37,646 nt of DNA from a virus: IMG/VR virus record IMGVR_UViG_3300034071_002022, positions 1-37,646 of that record; one strand, written 5' to 3'. A program made the translations under genes and the position numbers. Of the stretch, positions 13,746 through 21,302 are shown one piece after another. The stretch's first letter is position 1, and every line of letters begins with the position of its first letter. The notes under the pieces are model-generated. The model saw only the letters and a list, made by a program, of their open reading frames with translations, searched no databases and had not been told where the DNA came from.

Positions 13746-14351
13746 TTAAAATCTATTCAGGTTATTGAGTATTTCTTTAGATTGTGGGAATGCTTTTCCA
13801 CCTAATTGTGCCGCTGCAGAAGTTACTCCACCAACAAAGTTACTTGCCAGAGTCATAGCAGTGTTGCTGACTATATTTATTGCTTGAGGACTGAACAAAC
13901 TTACGCCATTTTCTGAAGTAACTTTAAATTGTCCTGTTCTTATTTTAACAGAATTGTTAGAATCTATATTAATATTTCCTGTTTTTTCATTAAAACCATC
14001 TGCTCGTAAATCAATATCAACTGCCTGGAGACGAATTCTTCCATTCGGTGCTTTTAGAACTAAATCTCCATTTTCAACATGGATCATTGCTCCAATTTCA
14101 CCATCTTTTACCGTGTCAGCACACTTAACTTCCCATACACCAGGATTTCTTTGAAGAGTCCAACCTTTTCTTGGACCATCATTCTCCATATGGACATAAT
14201 GAATGGAGTTGTTTGCTTGAAGAGTAATACCAGAGATAACATCTGATTCAAAACCTCCAGTTCCCGCAAGGTTTAAACTACCAAAATATAAACTTCCAAA
14301 TCTATTTCCATATTGTATTGCTTCAAATGTTTCTTTAGATCCGTTGCTCAT
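13746..14351 (-). CDS. gp5C-like beta-helix spike protein, 201 aa
   Basis: The middle of the protein has strand-turn repeats (ENGDLVLKAPNGRIRLQAVD, then GNINIDSNNSVKIRTGQFKV, SENGVSLFSPQAINIVSN) resembling the triple-stranded beta-helix of T4 gp5C and VgrG needles. It lies 5 bases after the gp5-like OB-domain gene, whose product lacks such a helix. I infer that the membrane-puncturing spike is made from a separate chain. The C-terminus (LASNFVGGVTSAAAQLGG) is small-residue rich. The start at 14351 follows a purine-rich guaggu sequence. A general baseplate protein of unknown role is the alternative. Confidence 0.75.
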   Translation of the reverse strand: MSNGSKETFEAIQYGNRFGSLYFGSLNLAGTGGFESDVISGITLQANNSIHYVHMENDGPRKGWTLQRNPGVWEVKCADTVKDGEIGAMIHVENGDLVLKAPNGRIRLQAVDIDLRADGFNEKTGNINIDSNNSVKIRTGQFKVTSENGVSLFSPQAINIVSNTAMTLASNFVGGVTSAAAQLGGKAFPQSKEILNNLNRF

Positions 14352-14356
14352 TTATT

Positions 14357-16771
14357 TTACCTACTTGGATTGATATTAAATTCAGTTCTAGGTGGAATTT
14401 TTCCAACACAATCAACTACATTAACAACTCTTGCTCCTGGAGGTGGTGTGATGTTATTTAGATCTATTTCGGAAAGAGGAATAAAGTTAAATACTGCAAC
14501 TGCTTCAAAATTAAATCCAGTTTGAGATTCAATTCTAATTAATGGAACTGAATTAAATCCAAGTCCACCATTAATAACCTTAACCTCAGTAACCTCACCT
14601 CTATCATTGACACTAAAATCAAGTTCTGCTCCTTTATTATCAATTATTTCAATTTGATCTGTTGGTGAATATCCAAATCCGGGATTTGTAATAACAACAG
14701 TGTCAATTACTGGAACTACCTCATAAGATTCTGGTCTAGTTGGAACAACTCCACCAAGAACAGTTTCTCCTGAAGATAGTGGAAAATCAACTGTAGGAGT
14801 AGTAACGACATTATCTGGATTACAAGGAGCGGTTAATGTTCCCGAACTTTCAATTACAAGTTTAGTGATTTGTCCAAGTCCATTTAATGTCTGAACAACA
14901 TTTCCATCTTGATCTAATACATCAGCGATAGTTGCAGAAGGAAGATAGACTTCATCCTCTTTTAGAACACTAAATGTGGTTCCGCACTTGTAAACTTCAT
15001 ATCCAGTTCCTTTAACTTCTCTCCCATTAATAATTTGAGTAGATCCTATTTTAAATAAGATTGTATCACTTGGACCAGCAAGAATAAATCCTGCACCACC
15101 AGTTGTTCCATTTGGTGTCGGTAAGTATTGAGATCCAGAATCAATTGGAATTGCTCCAACAAGATCAAATAAATCTTCTTGGAATTGATTTTTAGTTCCT
15201 GTTGCTCTCATAATTGGTTGGAACACAGCACCACCACCAGTTCCACATGAGTCTGCAAGTACAATTTGAGGTTCTGATATGTAGTTTGTACCGAAGACAG
15301 AGAAATCAAGTCCTAAAACTGCTCCAGTAGCACTTATAACTGCATTTGCCTTAGCGCCAGATCCTCCTCCACCCGTAATTTGAACTCTAGGAGGACCACA
15401 TGGAACTTGTCTAGAATTGCATGGATTTGAAGCAGCACCTGCAGCACTTCCTGGAAGAACAGTCTCAACTTCATTTAAGATTTTTTCTACTGTTTGACTT
15501 ATTGCACCTGGAATACTTGGTGGAATATCTTTAGGACCATTCCAGAAACTCCACTGAGTTGTATCAGGACACTTTGCTTCATCCTCTTCACATTCAAATA
15601 ACTGAAGAAGATCTAAAACAAAATCTAAAACATTTAGTACGTTTCCTGCAAATTGATTACCAATATCTAAAACTTTATTGATTTCACTCACTGCAGAATC
15701 AACAGCACCATTAATTTCTCCAATTACGTTTCCAAGTAAACCACCCAGGAATGAAGTTGCAGCACATAAAGGTGCGCTAACATAATTGGAAACAAATTGC
15801 TGTATGAGATTTTCTACTACGTCAAGAATTTTATCTTTAACTTTATTAAATGCACAAGCAAGTCCTCCCAAAACACCCTGTGCCTTAAGGTTTGCACCTG
15901 GACGTAAGAATGGAGGAAGAAGATTCATCACACCCTTAATCGCGCCATTAATAACATTAACAACAAAACCTCTCATTCTGTCCAAGAGAGTATTTGTGAG
16001 TCCAGTTATTGCTCTTGTAACTGATTTAAGAACACCTTCAGCTAGACCTGCTAAATCAGATAATCCATCTTTTGCTACATTAGTGTAATAAGATAACTTG
16101 TTTAGGAGTAATTTAATATTTGCAATAATATCTGCAGGTCCTTCACATTTTAATGTTGGATATATTGGTTCTGTTACACTACCATCCTTACGTTTATCGT
16201 TATGAGATACAGTTCTTTGTAAAGGACTTGCATTTGCTTCTACGGGAGTTCCTGTAGGATTTGTATCTTTTTTTGAGACTGGTTTTTTACTCTCATCCTT
16301 ACACTTTCCTTTATTGCCACTTCTTGGATCAAAAAATTTGTTAGGATCTCCACCAAAAAGATTTGGTTCATTTTCTTCATGAACGCCTAAGCATCCAAGA
16401 ATTAAAGGTTCTCTTCCCTCTTTTCCATCAGCATAAAATCCAATTACATGTGCTCCCTGACGAAGTGCTGAAGATTGCTTACTTCCACCCAATCCAGATC
16501 CTGCAGTTACTGGATAAACTGCCTCCGCCATTTCCAACCAGTCAGCATCTTCACCAGATTTTACAGCATAATGTCTTCCAATTATTGCAACTTTATATCT
16601 CTTACCAAATCCTTTAGTGATTTTATTAGATCCAGAATCATGCAGTTTTGAATACTCATTGGATGTATCACCATTAGAACATCCGGACCAATACTTATCA
16701 TCCTGGATGACACCATGCCACCAGTACATTAAATTTGAATGTGCTGTTTCCTCATTATAGTACTTAGACAT
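14357..16771 (-). CDS. gp5: gp5-like baseplate hub protein with OB domain, 804 aa, no lysozyme domain
   Basis: The N-terminal 130 residues (MYWWHGVIQDDKYW at 15-28, KRYKVAIIGRHY at 57-68, ALRQGAHVIGFYADG at 102-116, PLILGCLG at 122-129) follow the T4 gp5 OB-fold pattern. Where T4 gp5 has its lysozyme there is a Lys/Pro-rich linker (150-200), then a long amphipathic and hydrophobic stretch (about 215-395; GVMNLLPPFL, FLGGLLGNVIGEING). Residues 460-760 hold Gly-aromatic beta modules (FGTNYISEPQIVL, NPGFGYSPTDQIEI). The position between gp27-like and gp5C-like genes supports the hub assignment. It is larger than T4 gp5 (575 aa). The wall-cutting function seems to have moved to the 991-aa protein. 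Confidence 0.82.
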   Translation of the reverse strand: MSKYYNEETAHSNLMYWWHGVIQDDKYWSGCSNGDTSNEYSKLHDSGSNKITKGFGKRYKVAIIGRHYAVKSGEDADWLEMAEAVYPVTAGSGLGGSKQSSALRQGAHVIGFYADGKEGREPLILGCLGVHEENEPNLFGGDPNKFFDPRSGNKGKCKDESKKPVSKKDTNPTGTPVEANASPLQRTVSHNDKRKDGSVTEPIYPTLKCEGPADIIANIKLLLNKLSYYTNVAKDGLSDLAGLAEGVLKSVTRAITGLTNTLLDRMRGFVVNVINGAIKGVMNLLPPFLRPGANLKAQGVLGGLACAFNKVKDKILDVVENLIQQFVSNYVSAPLCAATSFLGGLLGNVIGEINGAVDSAVSEINKVLDIGNQFAGNVLNVLDFVLDLLQLFECEEDEAKCPDTTQWSFWNGPKDIPPSIPGAISQTVEKILNEVETVLPGSAAGAASNPCNSRQVPCGPPRVQITGGGGSGAKANAVISATGAVLGLDFSVFGTNYISEPQIVLADSCGTGGGAVFQPIMRATGTKNQFQEDLFDLVGAIPIDSGSQYLPTPNGTTGGAGFILAGPSDTILFKIGSTQIINGREVKGTGYEVYKCGTTFSVLKEDEVYLPSATIADVLDQDGNVVQTLNGLGQITKLVIESSGTLTAPCNPDNVVTTPTVDFPLSSGETVLGGVVPTRPESYEVVPVIDTVVITNPGFGYSPTDQIEIIDNKGAELDFSVNDRGEVTEVKVINGGLGFNSVPLIRIESQTGFNFEAVAVFNFIPLSEIDLNNITPPPGARVVNVVDCVGKIPPRTEFNINPSR

Positions 16772-16776
16772 AAAAA

Positions 16777-16992
16777 TTAATCTTCATAAACTCTACATTC
16801 AAGAGCATCTGGATGAGTATCGCAATATAGTTCTAAAGGTGTTGGATCATGGTCTTCGTCTGGATGATTAACTTGATATGCTTCAAGAGCATCAAGTTCA
16901 TCCTCTAAATGGCGACGACGTTGACCGCTTGTATTTGGATCATCTAGTTGATCCTTATCATCATTGATGTGTTGTTGTAGTGACTTTTCCAT
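16777..16992 (-). CDS. cp12: CP12 Calvin-cycle regulator, 71 aa
   Basis: The C-terminus LELYCDTHPDALECRVYED carries the CP12 signature CxxxPxxxECRxYxD, with Cys57 and Cys66 separated by eight residues as in the GAPDH-binding half of CP12. The middle (DELDALEAYQ) matches the CP12 core helix. The N-terminal Cys pair is absent, as in some cyanobacterial and phage forms. CP12 bridges GAPDH and phosphoribulokinase and shuts off the Calvin cycle; in cyanophage infection this is thought to free NADPH and carbon for nucleotide synthesis via the pentose-phosphate pathway. It is packed 1 base after the gp27-like gene and 5 bases before the gp5-like gene, so it should be co-expressed with baseplate proteins, which is striking. 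Confidence 0.85.
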   Translation of the reverse strand: MEKSLQQHINDDKDQLDDPNTSGQRRRHLEDELDALEAYQVNHPDEDHDPTPLELYCDTHPDALECRVYED

Positions 16993-16993
16993 T

Positions 16994-18325
16994 TTACTTA
17001 AATGGTTTTCTGTAAATTGAATCTCTAACTAAATTAAGTCGCGTATAACAACTGTTTTTAGTTAGACGATGGCATACATCTGCTATCATATATATGCCAC
17101 CAACCTTCTGACTTACAACTCTACTTGTTTTACCAGAAACTTCTGGAAAATCGCAATATATTAAATCACCTGCTCGTAAACTAAAATCGCCAGGAATAGC
17201 GATAGACATTTTATGAGCAAACAATTGATTATATCTCATTACAGATTGTCTTACAATTTCATTCATATCAAAGTTAGGTTGTCTTGCTTTCGGTATTTGT
17301 TGTGCCAACGAAAGTCCTGGAGGACAAATTCCATCGTCAGCACTTCTTCCGCTGTATTGTCTTGTCACACTTTCCTGTATTCCTGTCCCTTTTGCTATTT
17401 TAATTCTCTCCTTTCCTCCATTATTATCTCCAGAATAAGATGATGATGAATCATGAGAATTCTCATCATATCCTTTAGTTCTTCTATTAAATCTTTGTTG
17501 ACGTGCTCTCGTCATTGCACCAGTACGAATAACATTATCAAGATTTACTGTTCCAATAAATGAGTATTCAAGTATCTTTCCATCATATCCATCAGGAATT
17601 TCTCCAATTAATTGATTGTATATCAATTTTCTTTTTGGTTTTTGCATGAACAACATATCAATAGATCTAAACTGAAATCCTTCATAAGTTTCATAGAACA
17701 GATATCCAGCAAGGTTTCCGAAAGCATTTGGAAGAGCTGGAACACATTTTTTGGCTAAAAGAGTGCAAAGATAAAAAACTTTTTCAGAGTGTCCAAGAAG
17801 ACTGTAAGTATTAAGACCCGGATCTATAACAATATTTTTGGGGGTTTTTAAACAACCTCTCAATATAGACGCCATATAATCCGTAATCTTTCCATCATAT
17901 TTACCATAAACATATTTGCTGGCATCTACATTATCGATAGATTCTTTTGAATACATATCAACACTGAAAAGAACTTTATTTACATCTTCACTTGATGCAC
18001 TTGGATCACCATTAATTCTTAATTGTTTTTCTTTAATAAACTGAAGTTCTGTTCCATACCCATCCACTATTTTAATATCAACTTGTTCACCTGAAGTCAT
18101 ATTAATATCTTCTTTTTCAAAGACAGACATACCATCTTCGCTGTCTTTACGATAACCAGTGTCAACAAAAGTTGCAGTTGATCTTACAGTATTATCAAGA
18201 ATACTTTCATGATAATTTAATTCAATGCAAGCAGAAGCTACATCTACTGGTTTGTTGTAGTTTGAATAAAAAATTAATTCTTTTATCTGACCTTCGCCAG
18301 CCTGTGCTGCAATGTTTGCTGCCAT
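16994..18325 (-). CDS. gp27: gp27-like baseplate hub protein, 443 aa
   Basis: Size (443 vs 391 aa in T4) and place (between the large hub/tape genes and gp5) fit gp27, the trimeric ring onto which gp5 docks. Beta-strand-rich segments such as IKELIFYSNYNKPVDVASAC, then GYGTELQFIKEKQLRING, resemble the tube-like domains of gp27. A Ser/Asn-rich loop (ENSHDSSSSYSGDNNGGK, about 287-304) is probably disordered. The C-terminal part (MSIAIPGDFSLRAGDLIYCD) resembles the OB-like strand pattern of hub proteins. AAGGA precedes the ATG. Assignment rests on context plus general pattern, not on catalytic residues. Confidence 0.72.
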   Translation of the reverse strand: MAANIAAQAGEGQIKELIFYSNYNKPVDVASACIELNYHESILDNTVRSTATFVDTGYRKDSEDGMSVFEKEDINMTSGEQVDIKIVDGYGTELQFIKEKQLRINGDPSASSEDVNKVLFSVDMYSKESIDNVDASKYVYGKYDGKITDYMASILRGCLKTPKNIVIDPGLNTYSLLGHSEKVFYLCTLLAKKCVPALPNAFGNLAGYLFYETYEGFQFRSIDMLFMQKPKRKLIYNQLIGEIPDGYDGKILEYSFIGTVNLDNVIRTGAMTRARQQRFNRRTKGYDENSHDSSSSYSGDNNGGKERIKIAKGTGIQESVTRQYSGRSADDGICPPGLSLAQQIPKARQPNFDMNEIVRQSVMRYNQLFAHKMSIAIPGDFSLRAGDLIYCDFPEVSGKTSRVVSQKVGGIYMIADVCHRLTKNSCYTRLNLVRDSIYRKPFK

Positions 18326-18326
18326 T

Positions 18327-21302
18327 TTATCCTTGGGTTAGACTTGGTAGATTGCTCATCATAGTATTATTTACACCAGGAAATGCTAGAACACCTCCAC
18401 CTCTACCTGTAGAGACTGGAGTGACCTTTTCTATTATTATAGGTTGAATAGCAATCATCATTTCCCCATCAGAATATGAGGGATATCTTGAGAGTGATGT
18501 TGTTCTGTTTTTTGGAGACTGTTTTGGAATAAGTCCACCACCCTGATATGCTACATGAACATGGTCACTATGACCAGATGGGTCATTTCCGGCGTGAAAA
18601 AGTTCAACAGGTTTAACACCCTTTATCTTATTAAATTCTGCAACTGCCTTCAATATTGGACCTTGTTCATTTGCATACCCACCAAGATCAATGGCTCTTC
18701 CTTGATAATGTAAAGATCCTGGACTATGACCTGAAGTTAAACTATATGGAGGATGTTCTGGATGCCTATGAATACTACCAGGAACAACTCCTTTTTTCTT
18801 CATAAACCTTCCAAGTTCACCTGCAATTTTCCCACCTGCAGATCCATATCCTTTTCCTAAATCAGTGGGAGTAGATTCATCAACTTTACCTTTAACAACT
18901 TCTTTATTAATATCTGCAGGCATTAATTTGCCTTTTTTAAATCTACCAATATTTGCTCCCCTTGGTTCAAATCCAAAAGTATGTCCATAACGACTCACTT
19001 CTGTAGAATTATCCAAGTCATCATATTTTTTTTCAAAAGAGTCTGATCTAAAATTATCTCTCGGTCCAACAAAAGTTCTTGCTTTTTCTTGTTTACTTCT
19101 ATCCAATAAAGCAGCAGCAATTTTTTCAACAATATTTCCAGTATATCCTTTATATTTTTTAGCAAATGCAATAGCAGTTTCTTTTGAATTTATTTTACTC
19201 CATTCATTAACTCCACCATAGTCACTAACTGGTTGAAACTGTCCAGGTTGTAAAATCACACCTTTGATACTTTTTGGCCATCCAGGTAAAGAAACTCTAT
19301 TATAAATTGCCTGAGCAGCATCAGCAGCACCTTGATATCCGTCAGTAGGTATTCCATTTTCAAAAAGTGCTGCAGTAACAAGTAACCAAAAATCAGGACT
19401 TGTTGAAGTAACTTTTAAACTTCCCGAAGATCCTGGACTTGTATCAAGTTTTTCACCTTCTTCCCCTTTTGAAGTATCTTTCTTATATTCAGTATACTTG
19501 CCGGGCATCATTTGTTTTTGAACTTCACGAATAGCTTCATCTACCTTTTTTTGAATCAAATTTCCTAGTATTTTATCAAATCCTTTGTTTAGTTCTAAAT
19601 CATCGCGCTTTGTTAAACCCCTAAGTTTTGGAACTGGTCCACCAGATTGCATTTTAGAAATTTCTTTCTCTATACTAGATACGCTAGAAGATATTTGCTG
19701 ATTTGCAATCACACTAATTAAGTAGGAAATTCCATTACTCAAATTACTAATTGCATTTTGAGGGAGTTTTTCGCCTAAAGCAATATCAATAGCGCCACCC
19801 ATTAGTGCTCCAATACCAAAAGGAATATCTTTTAGTTTCTTTGCAACTCCAGTGAGTGCTTTATATGGATTTGGGAGTCTTTTAAGTTTTGCATCCCTCT
19901 CTAGTATCTTTTTATTTCTTTCATCAATTTCATCTTGAGTTGCATTTTCTTTAAGTGGTGGAATAGTTGGTAGTAAATCAAACCAAGGACTCTTTTGTTG
20001 TCCTTCAATTTCTGTTCTAGCAGAAGGATCTGGATAAAGTTTTTGAATATTCTTTTTACCACCAACGTCTTTACCGGGTTGGGATTGTTTCGGTTTTATT
20101 TTTTGCGGTCTTCTCTTTGTAATTTTAAGAGATCTTGTTGGACCTCCTAGAGGTTTTCCACCTCTTGTTACTGACCCTCCACCTTGTTTCTTTTGAACTT
20201 TTCCTTGAGGTTTCTTATTTTCAAAAAGAACTTCATATAATTTCCCAGCAAGTTCAGCACCAGCAACACCACCAATAAAAGTTCCAAATCCAGGAAGAAT
20301 TAAAGAACCAACAGCACCAAGAAGTAAAGTTCCAACTCCCCTAAATGCTGCTTTACCTACAGGATCTCCAAGAGCCCAAGAAAGACCAAATTCAATAAGT
20401 CCACCAAGAACTGGAAGTCTTGATAATGGACCTTTTACAAGTCTTAATAATTGACGTGTTGCTTGTTTACCTATAACTGCTTGCGTTGCTTTTCTTGTAC
20501 TAATTCTTGCTGCTTGAGCAGTTTTTTGTATGATACCTTTTTTTACTGCTCTCTTTGCTACTTCTCCTGTTGTTTTTTTCGCTGCCTCTTTTGCTGCATT
20601 CTTAGTTGATATTCCCGCTGCCTTATTAAAAGAATTGATAGCACCTGTGAGTGCAATTCCACCAATCAAGACATAATTAATATACTCGTTTAACTTACCA
20701 GATAACTTATCAAAGTCTTGCTGTGCTTTTTCTCCACCAATACTCTTTGCAAGATCTCTAACTTTATCATATGCTTGATAACCACGATCAATAAAATTAA
20801 CTAAACCACTCAACAATGATTTGAATATATTCTCAGCAACACCATAAACTTGTCCTATGGTTTTAACAATACCCTCTAATTTTGGAAGTTGATCTTGGAA
20901 CCTAGTAAATAACCAACCAAGAGCGGTAAAGAATAAAAATCTTTTAATGCGATCTAGAAAACTTGCGCCAGGAAGTGAAAGAGTTGGTAAATTAAATTTC
21001 TTTGCTTCTTTTGGTGCTTCTAGTTTTTTTTCTTCTCTCTCATAATCTGCTTTTTCTTTTTCCTTTTTCTTTTTACTTTGTTCATTTTGGTCTTCTTTTA
21101 GAATTAATTTTAAAGAAGAGTCGATGTTAACTAAAGTTTTTTGAATACTTTTTGGATCTTCTTCTTTAACAGGACCCATTAGTTTTTGAATATCGATTGC
21201 TTTTTTCTCAATCGAAACTGCAGGAACTATCTTAGCTGCTTTTATTTTTAGAAGTGGAGATCCTTTTGCGGATGGTAAAAGTTTTTGAGTATTAATTGCC
21301 AT
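18327..21302 (-). CDS. Tape-measure-like tail/hub protein with SleB-type and M15-type wall hydrolase domains, 991 aa
   Basis: The N-terminus is charged and coiled-coil-like (about 70-100, Lys/Glu-rich), then hydrophobic (SFLDRIKRFLFFTALGWLFT, 114-133) with further membrane-type stretches near 208-222 and 322-350. Two enzyme domains follow. At about 635-780 is a SleB/CwlJ-like lytic domain (AAQAIYNRV 662-670, GVILQPGQF 681-689, RYGHTFGF 771-778). At about 825-920 is an M15/D,D-carboxypeptidase-like domain with H865xxGRAxD872 and HVH (914-916) as metal ligands. The product is probably a tail-lumen or hub protein that opens peptidoglycan at injection, compensating for the missing lysozyme in gp5. 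Its N-terminal module parallels the preceding 764-aa protein. It starts by a TAATG overlap with that gene. Confidence 0.78.
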   Translation of the reverse strand: MAINTQKLLPSAKGSPLLKIKAAKIVPAVSIEKKAIDIQKLMGPVKEEDPKSIQKTLVNIDSSLKLILKEDQNEQSKKKKEKEKADYEREEKKLEAPKEAKKFNLPTLSLPGASFLDRIKRFLFFTALGWLFTRFQDQLPKLEGIVKTIGQVYGVAENIFKSLLSGLVNFIDRGYQAYDKVRDLAKSIGGEKAQQDFDKLSGKLNEYINYVLIGGIALTGAINSFNKAAGISTKNAAKEAAKKTTGEVAKRAVKKGIIQKTAQAARISTRKATQAVIGKQATRQLLRLVKGPLSRLPVLGGLIEFGLSWALGDPVGKAAFRGVGTLLLGAVGSLILPGFGTFIGGVAGAELAGKLYEVLFENKKPQGKVQKKQGGGSVTRGGKPLGGPTRSLKITKRRPQKIKPKQSQPGKDVGGKKNIQKLYPDPSARTEIEGQQKSPWFDLLPTIPPLKENATQDEIDERNKKILERDAKLKRLPNPYKALTGVAKKLKDIPFGIGALMGGAIDIALGEKLPQNAISNLSNGISYLISVIANQQISSSVSSIEKEISKMQSGGPVPKLRGLTKRDDLELNKGFDKILGNLIQKKVDEAIREVQKQMMPGKYTEYKKDTSKGEEGEKLDTSPGSSGSLKVTSTSPDFWLLVTAALFENGIPTDGYQGAADAAQAIYNRVSLPGWPKSIKGVILQPGQFQPVSDYGGVNEWSKINSKETAIAFAKKYKGYTGNIVEKIAAALLDRSKQEKARTFVGPRDNFRSDSFEKKYDDLDNSTEVSRYGHTFGFEPRGANIGRFKKGKLMPADINKEVVKGKVDESTPTDLGKGYGSAGGKIAGELGRFMKKKGVVPGSIHRHPEHPPYSLTSGHSPGSLHYQGRAIDLGGYANEQGPILKAVAEFNKIKGVKPVELFHAGNDPSGHSDHVHVAYQGGGLIPKQSPKNRTTSLSRYPSYSDGEMMIAIQPIIIEKVTPVSTGRGGGVLAFPGVNNTMMSNLPSLTQG

